This document shows positions 1 through 7,340 of a stretch of 22,030 nucleotides of DNA, piece by piece. The DNA is from a virus, in the IMG/VR virus record IMGVR_UViG_3300020205_000254, positions 1 to 22,030 of that record; one strand, given 5' to 3'. Made by a program: the position numbers and the translations under genes. Position 1 is the stretch's first letter; each line of letters begins with the position of its first letter. The notes under the pieces are model-generated. The model saw only the letters and a program-made list of their open reading frames with translations. It searched no databases and was not told the origin of the DNA.

Positions 1-801
1 ATTATTGTTGGTTTTCCGTTTGATGCACAACTTATTGATCAAATTAAAACATTTGCCAAGGACAGTCACGGAACAATGACATGGGATCGTAACAACAAAT
101 TATGGACAGCGGCATTGACGGAGTACAACCTAAGTTGGTTAGAGACTTGGGCAACGTTGAATCAATTTGAAATTGATTGTACTATAGTTGATATAATGAT
201 GCAAATTAAAGCAGTTGAGCAAACTGAATATAACATAGAATTGTATATTGATAATGATACACTTGATATACATAATTGTCCCAACACTCTTAAAGAGTAT
301 ATTGATTCTACGCAGGGAGGATTTGTGTTAGATAATATATTACGTTTAGTAGATATAAGTTCGACTCTAGGGTATACCGTTGCTGGTAATATACGAGAAG
401 TGATTATTAAAGAATATGGAGCCAGATTTTATCATTTGTTAACACATCGAGAAATTAAAATTAATCCCGGCACGTTATTGACTGGTAAAGATTTTGACAG
501 CGTACTCGATTATGCCGAAACAATGGGACGGTGGCCTATTGTGGTATATGAACCTGACCTAAGTAACCGTATGCTGACAAAGTTGACTCAACGATATGGT
601 GCTGAAAATCAGAGTAAATACATACATATAATTCGTCCTATACGCAATCTAGAACACATTCCAATATTGATTAGTAGTGCTGGTATGGTATTTGGAGGAG
701 ACAAACAATTGATGCTACAACGTGCCGAAAAGATTGTATATTGTGTTGAAGATGTTTATAATAAGAAATCACCAGGACGAGTAAAATTAATTGCGAGCTA
801 A
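1..801 (+). CDS. HARP-like domain protein, 5'-truncated by window edge
   Basis: The frame is open from base 1, so the true start lies left of the window; at least 266 residues are present. The first ~50 visible residues (IIVGFPFDAQLI..., then WDRNNKLW and a LTEYN motif) resemble the HARP domain that sits beside SF2 annealing helicases such as SMARCAL1: a hydrophobic strand, F-x-[FY]-D, then W-D-x-x-N-K-x-W and an L-x-x-Y-N turn. The remainder is alpha/beta (RWPIVVYEPDL, HIPILISSAGMVFGGD) with no Walker motif. The gene overlaps uvsW by 11 bp, so the two are probably translationally coupled and may act together in replication-fork remodelling. The HARP assignment is by eye; the C-terminal part is not recognised. 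Confidence 0.6.
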   Translation: MIVGFPFDAQLIDQIKTFAKDSHGTMTWDRNNKLWTAALTEYNLSWLETWATLNQFEIDCTIVDIMMQIKAVEQTEYNIELYIDNDTLDIHNCPNTLKEYIDSTQGGFVLDNILRLVDISSTLGYTVAGNIREVIIKEYGARFYHLLTHREIKINPGTLLTGKDFDSVLDYAETMGRWPIVVYEPDLSNRMLTKLTQRYGAENQSKYIHIIRPIRNLEHIPILISSAGMVFGGDKQLMLQRAEKIVYCVEDVYNKKSPGRVKLIAS

Positions 802-2248
802 ACTAATAATCCGAGATGAAGTAAATGTCAAGATAGAAGGTCTTGATCTATCCACACGTAAAAAACTTGTAGACAAATTCAAATTTGAAATCCCGGGTGC
901 AAGATATCAACCTAGCGTTAGACTAGGTCGGTGGGATGGCAAGGTTGCATTTTTTCAATTGAGCGGTAGTAGCTATATTAACTTACTACCAGAAATATTA
1001 CCCATATTAGAAGATCAAGGATATGATGTTGATATTGAAGACGCAAGAACTTATTCAACCAATTTTGAATTTGATCAAGTAGCCGAAGATAGTTTTGCTG
1101 ATACAGTATGGCCCAAAAGCCATCCACGTGCTGGTGAACCAATCATGTTACGGGATTATCAAGTTGAGATACTTAATTGCTTCTTATCTAATCCACAAAG
1201 CGTACAGGAAATTGCAACTGGTGCTGGCAAAACTATTATGACTGCGGCATTGAGTAAAAGTGTTGAACCATATGGACGTAGTATTATTATTGTGCCCAAC
1301 AAAAGTCTAGTAACACAAACAGAAGAAGATTACATTAACTTAGGATTGGATGTTGGTGTTTACTTTGGAGACCGTAAGGAGTTTGGTAAAACACATACTA
1401 TATGTACTTGGCAAAGTTTAAACATATTGTTGAAGAACACCAAGAACTATGAAGCAGAAGTTACTATTGGCGACTTTATTGAGGGTGTGGTTTGTGTTAT
1501 GGTAGATGAAGTGCATATGGCCAAAGCCGACGCACTTAAAACATTGTTAACTGGGGTATTTGCTCATGTGCCTATTCGTTGGGGACTAACTGGTACTATA
1601 CCTAAAGAAAAATACGAGCACGTTAGTATATTTTGTAGCCTTGGCAACGTAGTAGGAAAACTAAGTGCCAGCGAACTACAAGAAGCTGGACATCTAGCCA
1701 ATTGTCATGTGAATGTAGTACAGTTAATAGACCATGTTGAGTACTCAAACTATCAAACAGAACTTAAATACTTAACAGAAACACAAGGCAGGATTGATTA
1801 TCTTGCTAATTTAATACAAACGGTTAATGAAACAGGCAATACATTGGTATTAGTAGATCGTATTGCCACAGGAAAATTATTAGCTGAGCGTCTAGGTGAT
1901 CGAGCTGTATTTGTGTCGGGCTCAACCAAAGGCGCCGCACGAAAGGAAGAATATGATGAGTTTGCCATCTCTGATGATAAGATTGCTATTGCTACCTATG
2001 GCATTGCTGCTGTTGGCCTTAATATACCTAGGATATTTAATCTTGTGTTGCTTGAACCGGGTAAATCCTTTGTCCGTGTTATCCAGTCGATCGGTAGGGG
2101 TATACGGAAGGCGGAGGACAAAGACCATGTACAAATCTGGGACATAACCAGTACTTGTAAATTTGCAAAACGACATTTAACTAAACGTAAACAATTTTAC
2201 AAAGAAGCCAACTATCCATTCACAGTAGAAAAAGCAGAATGGCAATGA
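791..2248 (+). CDS. uvsW: UvsW-type ATP-dependent DNA helicase
   Basis: Superfamily 2 helicase, 485 aa, close to the ~500 aa of T4 UvsW, which unwinds and anneals branched DNA and supports recombination-dependent replication and origin R-loop removal. Visible motifs: RDYQ Q-like motif (121-124), Walker A ATGAGKT (142-148), DEVH motif II (239-242), GLTGT motif III (275-279) and QSIGRGIR motif VI (432-439). The ~110 residues before the Q motif correspond to the UvsW N-terminal domain. The start is TTG at 791, overlapping the upstream gene by 11 bp; the next in-frame Met falls at the Q motif and would delete the N-domain. The stop overlaps the next gene. All helicase motifs are intact. Confidence 0.95.
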   Translation: MRAKLIIRDEVNVKIEGLDLSTRKKLVDKFKFEIPGARYQPSVRLGRWDGKVAFFQLSGSSYINLLPEILPILEDQGYDVDIEDARTYSTNFEFDQVAEDSFADTVWPKSHPRAGEPIMLRDYQVEILNCFLSNPQSVQEIATGAGKTIMTAALSKSVEPYGRSIIIVPNKSLVTQTEEDYINLGLDVGVYFGDRKEFGKTHTICTWQSLNILLKNTKNYEAEVTIGDFIEGVVCVMVDEVHMAKADALKTLLTGVFAHVPIRWGLTGTIPKEKYEHVSIFCSLGNVVGKLSASELQEAGHLANCHVNVVQLIDHVEYSNYQTELKYLTETQGRIDYLANLIQTVNETGNTLVLVDRIATGKLLAERLGDRAVFVSGSTKGAARKEEYDEFAISDDKIAIATYGIAAVGLNIPRIFNLVLLEPGKSFVRVIQSIGRGIRKAEDKDHVQIWDITSTCKFAKRHLTKRKQFYKEANYPFTVEKAEWQ

Positions 2249-2853
2249 AGATATATGTATGTGGCGACAGTTTTATGAGTCGTGATCCTGATCACCCCGG
2301 AGAACATTTCAGTGAATTAATGTCTTCTAAATTTGATATAGTAAATCTAGCACAAGGTGGCGTTGGAAATATTGATATTTGTTTTCAAATCAAATCGGCC
2401 ATTGACAATCGAGCAGAATATGTTATAATAGGTAAAACAGACTCAGGAAGAACTGAAATGTTATATCCAATAGGGCAGGCAATCACAGGTATTATCAGTA
2501 TAGAGCATTTTAGGGCAGGCCCCGACCAAAGATTTTTGTCAAGGACTTTATCTACATTGATGGGCGAAAATCAAGACATAACACATAATTTAACAAAAGA
2601 ACAACAAAAAGCAGCTCAACTTTATTTTAAATACATGTTTGATATTACGCTAAAATGGAATATAGATTTTTGGGCTATAGGATATTGGTTAATGAAATTA
2701 AGAGAAAACAATATTAAATATTTTGTTATACCAGACTTTTTTTGTATATATGATTATGCTGTACAGTATCCGCACTCACCAAGATTGTTTCACACTGATT
2801 TAGCAACACAACAACAAGCAGCAGAACTATTAACTAAAGAAATAACACCATGA
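2239..2853 (+). CDS. SGNH/GDSL hydrolase-like protein
   Basis: 204 aa. The N-terminus has the SGNH block I signature CGDSF after a hydrophobic strand, with the candidate nucleophile Ser11, and a block II-like NLAQGGVGN segment near residue 37. SGNH enzymes are esterases or lipases acting on acyl or acetyl groups, often on glycans. The C-terminal DxxH dyad is not obvious: the end reads FHTDLATQQQAAELL, so the protein may be degenerate or use another geometry. Two ATGs are possible, 2239 and 2245; the second forms an ATGA overlap with the uvsW stop and is about equally likely. A sampled row has about 23% GC (14 of 60), lower than uvsW. The substrate is unknown. Confidence 0.65.
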   Translation: MAMKIYVCGDSFMSRDPDHPGEHFSELMSSKFDIVNLAQGGVGNIDICFQIKSAIDNRAEYVIIGKTDSGRTEMLYPIGQAITGIISIEHFRAGPDQRFLSRTLSTLMGENQDITHNLTKEQQKAAQLYFKYMFDITLKWNIDFWAIGYWLMKLRENNIKYFVIPDFFCIYDYAVQYPHSPRLFHTDLATQQQAAELLTKEITP

Positions 2854-3350
2854 GAATATTAACACTGGATAATACAGCCTACGAAATGAATGACATTCCG
2901 GAGGAAATAGATGAAGTTAGATTTTGTGTATTAGATAACAGTGATCCCAAGGACCCTGATTATTTTTATATACCGTTAATATTTTTAGAGTCATTTAATA
3001 GTCCAGCACTGGTATTGCGTATTGGACCAAATACTATTCGTATGCCAGTGGATTGGCAAATACTAATTGGTGAGCCAGACTTTGGTGATCTAGAAGTAGT
3101 ACCGTTAACTAGTATTAACGATCGTGGATTTAGTGTGTTTACATTTAATCCGTTAAAAAGTTTTAGACCAGAGTTTCATCCAGTGGAGATTGTTGACATT
3201 TATCAAGATGTTAAATGGTATTTTCCAAAATTAAAACCTGGACAAATGTTAGCGGTCCCTTTAACAGAAGGACATAATCCAATGTGTGCATACTTTATTA
3301 AAGACATCAGTAGACAAAGCGAAGTAGTGGATTATAGCAAAATTTGGTAA
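2850..3350 (+). CDS. Conserved hypothetical T4-like phage protein
   Basis: 166 aa, beginning MRILTLDN, with an ATGA overlap at the previous stop. It looks like an all-beta-rich globular protein with alternating hydrophobic strands (DEVRFCVLDN, PDYFYIPLIFLESF, PALVLRIG, TIRMPVDWQILIG) and a conserved-looking end (FIKDISRQSEVVDY). No catalytic motif, signal peptide or membrane segment is visible. The sequence style resembles uncharacterised proteins of marine T4-like phages, but I cannot name a function. Its place in the uvsW/clamp-loader operon suggests expression with replication genes. Confidence 0.75.
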   Translation: MRILTLDNTAYEMNDIPEEIDEVRFCVLDNSDPKDPDYFYIPLIFLESFNSPALVLRIGPNTIRMPVDWQILIGEPDFGDLEVVPLTSINDRGFSVFTFNPLKSFRPEFHPVEIVDIYQDVKWYFPKLKPGQMLAVPLTEGHNPMCAYFIKDISRQSEVVDYSKIW

Positions 3351-3364
3351 ACAATGGAGTTGAC

Positions 3365-3853
3365 ATGAAAATTGGATTTAATTGTAGTAGTTTTGATCTG
3401 TTACATGCTGGACATGTAACAATGTTAAAAATGGAAAAACAACTTTGTGACTATCTTATTGTGGCGTTACAAACTGATCCTACTATAGATCGTCCGGGCA
3501 TAAAAAATAAACCTATACAAAGTACCTACGAGCGTTATATACAATTACAAGCATGTCGGTATGTAGATGAAATTCTAGTATACGATACCGAATACGATCT
3601 TATGCAGTTGTTACAAACACAGACTATACATATACGCTTTTTAAGTGATGAATACATAGATCGAGACTTTACTGGACGACAATATTGCATAGATAATGAT
3701 ATAGAATTGCATTACCATAAACGTAGTCACAATTATAGCAGTAGCGAATTGCGATCTAGAACTGCACGACTAGAAGCAGAGAAGGCACTGGACCAGCCAA
3801 CAGCACTACCACAATATAGTCCAGAATTAATCAATAATCCGCTTAAATATTGA
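3365..3853 (+). CDS. Cytidylyltransferase-like (HxGH nucleotidylyltransferase) protein
   Basis: 162 aa. It starts KIGFNCSSFDLLHAGHVTML: HAGH (14-17) is the HxGH nucleotide-binding motif of the nucleotidylyltransferase family that includes glycerol-3-phosphate cytidylyltransferase (TagD/TarD). The second signature, normally R-x-x-[GE]-[IV]-S-[ST]-[ST], appears as NYSSSELRSR (123-132). These enzymes join CMP or AMP to a phospho-substrate to give an activated CDP- or ADP-ligand plus pyrophosphate. The start is ATG 3365, with GGAG at 3356-3359 five bases upstream; an in-frame TTG at 3344 lacks such a site. The C-terminal ~25 residues (QPTALPQYSPELINN) are Pro/Asn-rich and outside the fold. It lies between two SGNH-like genes. 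The substrate is unknown. Confidence 0.8.
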   Translation: MKIGFNCSSFDLLHAGHVTMLKMEKQLCDYLIVALQTDPTIDRPGIKNKPIQSTYERYIQLQACRYVDEILVYDTEYDLMQLLQTQTIHIRFLSDEYIDRDFTGRQYCIDNDIELHYHKRSHNYSSSELRSRTARLEAEKALDQPTALPQYSPELINNPLKY

Positions 3854-3855
3854 TT

Positions 3856-4131
3856 ATGGGACATCTTAATGTAGGCGCAACTTATATCTATGAACGAAAT
3901 GGTGAAGAAATTTACGCCAGAGAAGCTGGCCAAACAAATCGTGTACTAATTGGATATCAATATGAAGGTAAGACTGATCCAAGAACTGATGACGGTCGCC
4001 CATTGCATGAACACATGCAGGAAGAACAACTTTGGAATAAAATTCGTCGTACTGCTCGAACAAATCCTGTTTTACAATCAGAACTAGAACGTGTTATAAT
4101 GTTGTATAACTTAATTAACAGTGAAAAGTAA
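3856..4131 (+). CDS. Small conserved hypothetical phage protein
   Basis: 91 aa from ATG 3856; an in-frame TTG at 3850 is possible but adds only two residues. The N-terminal half carries a beta-type YIYERNGEEIYAREAG segment, with charged residues before the loop DPRTDDGRPL. The C-terminal half is helical (EEQLWNKIRRTARTNPVLQSELERVIMLYNLI). No cysteine pairs, membrane segment or enzyme motif are present. It overlaps the next gene by 11 bp. The type is familiar from marine T4-like genomes but has no function I can state; a small DNA- or replisome-binding role is speculation from context only. Confidence 0.7.
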   Translation: MGHLNVGATYIYERNGEEIYAREAGQTNRVLIGYQYEGKTDPRTDDGRPLHEHMQEEQLWNKIRRTARTNPVLQSELERVIMLYNLINSEK

Positions 4132-4834
4132 AATATTATTAACATTTGGTGACAGTTGGCCGGCCGGAGCAAAGTTGGATGATAAGTCTTTGGCCTTTCC
4201 TAAGTTACTTGCTAATAAATTAGAAATAGAGTTGATGGATCTAAGTGAACCGGCAACTAGCATAGATCATGCAGTAATGGCTTTTTTGAATTTTTTAGAA
4301 AATACATATAAAGTTGACGCAACTTATACCGCATTATTTTGTTTAACAGATGTTAGTAGAGCAATGGCCTGGCGTAATGGTGATAATGAAATTCCTCCTA
4401 GGGATCAACTATGGGCACCAAATTGCTTTACACAAGAATTACAAATTAATAATATAGATCCTATGTCACAAACGTATTTTAAAAACATACATTCCACTAG
4501 ATTAGAAAATTATACCTATCATAAGAATATTGTACTTTTAAAATTATTATGTGAGAAATATAGCATTCGAGACTTTTACGTTCATAATTTTTATGATCCT
4601 AATTTTGAATTTAAAATAGTTAATAAAGATAGAATATATCCACATACACTAACGCAACTACTTGATACTAAAATGTACAAAGAATATATTCCAACTCTAA
4701 TTGCGCCAATAGAACAGGATAAATTAAAACGACCCATATGGGAAGAGCCTTTTGTGTTTATGAATCCAGATGGGCATCCAACTGAATTAGGGCACCAACG
4801 TATTGCAGAGGAATTGGCACAATGGATAAATTAA
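4121..4834 (+). CDS. SGNH/GDSL hydrolase-like protein
   Basis: 237 aa from GTG 4121, overlapping the previous stop by 11 bp. Block I is LLTFGDSWPAGAKL with predicted nucleophile Ser12; the C-terminal catalytic block is NPDGHPTELGHQRIAEEL with Asp217 and His219. Unlike the SGNH-like protein at 2239, both ends of the active site are visible, so activity is plausible. GDSW-type SGNH proteins with a D-x-HP ending recur in marine phages; I know of no established substrate. The gene is very AT-rich (hand counts of 10 and 14 G+C per 60 bases in two rows). It overlaps the gp62-like gene by 13 bp. A glycan or lipid deacylase is the likeliest chemistry. Confidence 0.75.
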   Translation: MKSKILLTFGDSWPAGAKLDDKSLAFPKLLANKLEIELMDLSEPATSIDHAVMAFLNFLENTYKVDATYTALFCLTDVSRAMAWRNGDNEIPPRDQLWAPNCFTQELQINNIDPMSQTYFKNIHSTRLENYTYHKNIVLLKLLCEKYSIRDFYVHNFYDPNFEFKIVNKDRIYPHTLTQLLDTKMYKEYIPTLIAPIEQDKLKRPIWEEPFVFMNPDGHPTELGHQRIAEELAQWIN

Positions 4835-5289
4835 ATATTGCAAATGAAATGGCTCGATTTGATCTTAAGGATCGAGACTTTTATGACGATCTTTCTGAAG
4901 AAGAACAAAAGAAGTTTAGTCCTTATTTGATGATACGGTGGGGAGCCGCAGTGGAAGGTCCGGCAGAATTGCAAGCCTATTACTTAATGAGCTGTAACGA
5001 AAACTTAAATAAAAATTTCTTTGACATTAACACTACACAGCATAAAAAGTTGCAATGGTTATTGGCAACAACAGTAAGTCCAGGTATGGGCAAACAGTAT
5101 CACAAATGGTTAGCGGCAAAAAAGAAGGATACTGCTAATAACAAATCAGAAAAAATACTACGTGAACTGTATCCTAATGCCGCTCACGATGAAATTCAAT
5201 TGATGGCAGATTTAAACGACAAAGCAGAACTTCGAGAATTGGCAAAGAAACATGGATGGGATGATCGTAGAATCAAAGAGTACCTATAA
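4822..5289 (+). CDS. 62: Clamp-loader small subunit, gp62-like
   Basis: 155 aa. In T4, gp62 is the single non-ATPase subunit that joins four gp44 subunits to load the gp45 sliding clamp. The sequence fits the short marine-phage version: an acidic N-terminus, SPYLMIRWGAAV (34-45), then HKKLQWLLATTVSPGMGKQYHKW, where the L-x-W-L-L ... K-x-x-x-K-W layout matches the core helix and basic motif of gp62 relatives. The C-terminal third is helical (AELRELAKKHGWDDRRIKEYL). The gene for the gp44 partner is not in this window. The identification rests on pattern and length, not on alignment. It overlaps the next gene by 38 bp. Confidence 0.65.
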   Translation: MDKLNIANEMARFDLKDRDFYDDLSEEEQKKFSPYLMIRWGAAVEGPAELQAYYLMSCNENLNKNFFDINTTQHKKLQWLLATTVSPGMGKQYHKWLAAKKKDTANNKSEKILRELYPNAAHDEIQLMADLNDKAELRELAKKHGWDDRRIKEYL

Positions 5290-5962
5290 ATGTCGCTATT
5301 GTGAGAAATCCTTTAGCAAGGAGTCGACCTTGGTGGTGCATCTCTGCGAACCCAAGCGTCGGTGGCAACAGGAAAAAGAAGTAGGAGTACAATTAGGACT
5401 TAAAGCATATTTAAGATTTTATGAAATAACACAGGGATCAGCAAAGTTAAAAAACTATGAAGACTTTGTTAAGAGTTCTTATTACAATGCCTTTATTAAG
5501 TTTGGTAGATACAGTCAAGATATACGCTGTATTAACTATACTAATTATCTAGAGTGGCTGTTACGAAACAACAAGAAAATAGATAATTGGTGTAGCGACA
5601 GACTTTATGAAGAATGGTTACCAGGATACTTACAAAAAGAAGCAGTACAAGATGCATTAGAACGAGCACTAAAGGAAATGCAAGATTATGCAGAAGCTAA
5701 TACAGATCTTAAAAACGGTTTTACAGACTATTTTAGGTTTGGTCAACCTAATAGGATTCTCTTTCACATTACTAGCGGGAGGATTAGTCCTTGGGTTGTT
5801 TATAATTCCGAGAGTGGTGTGGCTTTTTTGGATGGACTGTCGGAAGAACAAATTCAAATAGTGTTGCCCTGGATTGATCCTGAGCATTGGCAACGTAAAT
5901 TTACGGACTATATGGCCGATACTGAATGGGTCAAGGATATATTAAAAAAGGCTGGACTATGA
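5252..5962 (+). CDS. C2HC zinc-finger protein of T4-like phage type
   Basis: 236 aa from ATG 5252; ATG 5261 is an alternative. A C2HC finger lies at residues 14-32: Cys14-x2-Cys17, aromatic Phe21, then His30-x-Cys32, within YKCRYCEKSFSKESTLVVH, followed by basic EPKRRWQQ. A helical, aromatic-rich middle (LKAYLRFYEITQG, YTNYLEWLL) and the helix EAVQDALERALKEMQDYAEANTDL come next. The end (FLDGLSEEQIQIVLPWIDPEHWQRKFTDYM) is also helical. A finger plus basic patch suggests nucleic-acid binding. Its 38-bp overlap with the gp62-like gene implies coupled translation. The role is unknown; a replication or transcription accessory factor fits the context. Confidence 0.75.
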   Translation: MDGMIVESKSTYKCRYCEKSFSKESTLVVHLCEPKRRWQQEKEVGVQLGLKAYLRFYEITQGSAKLKNYEDFVKSSYYNAFIKFGRYSQDIRCINYTNYLEWLLRNNKKIDNWCSDRLYEEWLPGYLQKEAVQDALERALKEMQDYAEANTDLKNGFTDYFRFGQPNRILFHITSGRISPWVVYNSESGVAFLDGLSEEQIQIVLPWIDPEHWQRKFTDYMADTEWVKDILKKAGL

Positions 5963-6522
5963 AATTTAAAGGCGACATTGACATAGACTTCCCCAATAGA
6001 GATCAAGCATTGACCCTATTACAACATCATCCCGCAGGTATTGTACGTGATGGTAGATTAATTAAACACAATACTGGAGTTTATGTAACTGATATTCCAA
6101 CAGATCCATTAACTGGTACATCCAGCATTGACTATCAGCAGGCCGAAGACCTTGGATATATGAAGTTAGATTTTTTAAATGTATCGTTATATACGCAGAT
6201 AAAGAGTGAACAACATCTGACTGAATTACTTGCAAAAGAACCTGAATGGGATCGGCTATACGATCCTGACTTTTGTAGTCAGCTTATACATATTGGAAAT
6301 CATTATGACTTACTAATTAAATGTCCAGAAGCAGTTAACAGTATACCACGAATGGCCATGTTCCTGGCTCTAATACGTCCTGGTAAACGACATTTGGTTG
6401 GAAAACCTTGGTCAGAAATTGCTCGTACTGTATGGGAATCTACTGACGAAGGATATATATTTAAGAAAAGCCACGCAGTGGCCTATGCACATCTTGTAGT
6501 AGTTAATATGAATTTATTGTAG
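5959..6522 (+). CDS. Miniature DnaE-like (PolIII alpha palm/fingers) protein
   Basis: 187 aa from ATG 5959, forming ATGA with the upstream stop. Segments match bacterial replicative polymerase DnaE in order: GDIDIDFPNRD (5-15) resembles the palm PDFDVDF block, placing Asp8 and Asp10 as the two catalytic aspartates; HNTGVYVTD (37-45) resembles HxCGVVI; LGYMKLDFLNVSLYTQI (65-81) resembles the KFDFLGL block, with Asp71 as the third aspartate; FLALIRPGK (125-133) resembles ALFRPGP; and GYIFKKSHAVAYAH (155-168) resembles GYGFNKSHSAAYA of the fingers. DnaE itself exceeds 1,000 aa: the PHP, thumb, clamp-binding and OB parts are absent, as is most of the sequence between blocks. Whether it polymerises is unknown. 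A structural relic or replisome regulator is the alternative. Confidence 0.7.
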   Translation: MKFKGDIDIDFPNRDQALTLLQHHPAGIVRDGRLIKHNTGVYVTDIPTDPLTGTSSIDYQQAEDLGYMKLDFLNVSLYTQIKSEQHLTELLAKEPEWDRLYDPDFCSQLIHIGNHYDLLIKCPEAVNSIPRMAMFLALIRPGKRHLVGKPWSEIARTVWESTDEGYIFKKSHAVAYAHLVVVNMNLL

Positions 6523-7242
6523 TTTTTGGTAAACAAAATACAAACGATCATTGGCATCACGCTTGAATGTTAGTAATTTTAAATTATAAATGTCGGCAAA
6601 TTCGTTAACTATTTCAAACGTCCAAGGGAATATTTCCACATATGGTCCTGTCTTGTGTGCTATGCCTGGATTAGCCCTTAGATAAAACTTTCCAGCTGGT
6701 GCCAACAAATTGACACAGTGAGCAAATCTTGCTTCAACTTCGTCTCGACTGTTAAAGTTAATAGATCCTAGTGCAATAATATGATCGTGTTTATGCTTTA
6801 CACGGTATTCTAAAACATCAACTTCGTAGTCGGCGCAGTTGTTGTAAGGATCAATTCCAATCAGGTTAGGAATACGACCTTTAAAAGGATGATATCCGCA
6901 ACCTACATCAAGTACCGCTTGCGGATTTTGTTTAGTTATTTCTTCAGCTAGGGCCCAACCAGTATAATCATAGTCGCCGGTCCTGGGCTTCCAAATTTCA
7001 CTAAAGAATCTCAGGATGTAACGCTCGCTGAGATCATTGACTATATCTTTTAAAGAGCCTATATAATCACAAGGCAAACTGAGTTCAGTTTCGACTGCAT
7101 CTTTAAATTTACGATAGCGAGCTGGAGTCCAGGGCAATTGATCTACTAGTGTGTTTATATTAATATCAAGATCTTGATATTTGGGCAAGGCAAATGCCAT
7201 AGTTAAATTTTCTTGGATTAGATTAAAAATTTTAGTATTCAT
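6514..7242 (-). CDS. Class I SAM-dependent methyltransferase
   Basis: 242 aa on the minus strand, overlapping the end of the DnaE-like gene tail to tail by 9 bp. Motif I is VLDVGCGYHPFK (110-121), the SAM-binding glycine loop, and LIGIDPYNN (127-135) supplies the acidic residue after beta2. HDHIIALGSINF (142-153) stands where motif IV is expected but lacks an NPPY/DPPY signature, which argues against a DNA N6-adenine enzyme. The N-terminal ~100 residues are helical and specific to this protein. Substrate is unknown; a small molecule or a protein is likeliest. Upstream, GAGAAA before the start is a weak ribosome site, and no clear promoter is seen. Confidence 0.8.
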   Translation of the reverse strand: MNTKIFNLIQENLTMAFALPKYQDLDININTLVDQLPWTPARYRKFKDAVETELSLPCDYIGSLKDIVNDLSERYILRFFSEIWKPRTGDYDYTGWALAEEITKQNPQAVLDVGCGYHPFKGRIPNLIGIDPYNNCADYEVDVLEYRVKHKHDHIIALGSINFNSRDEVEARFAHCVNLLAPAGKFYLRANPGIAHKTGPYVEIFPWTFEIVNEFADIYNLKLLTFKRDANDRLYFVYQKLQ

Positions 7243-7311
7243 TGAATTTTTCTCATATTTGATAAATATTTTTGTAAAAAGTTAAAAAATTTTTACTCTT
7301 ACAAAATTTTC

Positions 7312-7319
7312 TATAAGTA
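7312..7319 (+). promoter_or_regulatory. Candidate T4-type late promoter for the Bug gene
   Basis: TATAAGTA differs from the T4 late box TATAAATA at one base. It stands 21 nt before the ATG at 7341, with AAAGGA at 7328-7333 as ribosome site. No acceptable sigma70 -35 box lies at the right distance. Confidence 0.5.
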
Positions 7320-7340
7320 TTTAACACAAAGGACAACTCA

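Noticed and set aside
7261-7268. GATAAATA as another late promoter for the Bug gene
   Set aside because: It is 72 nt from the ATG in an A/T-only stretch with a closer box at 7312; kept only as a weak possibility.
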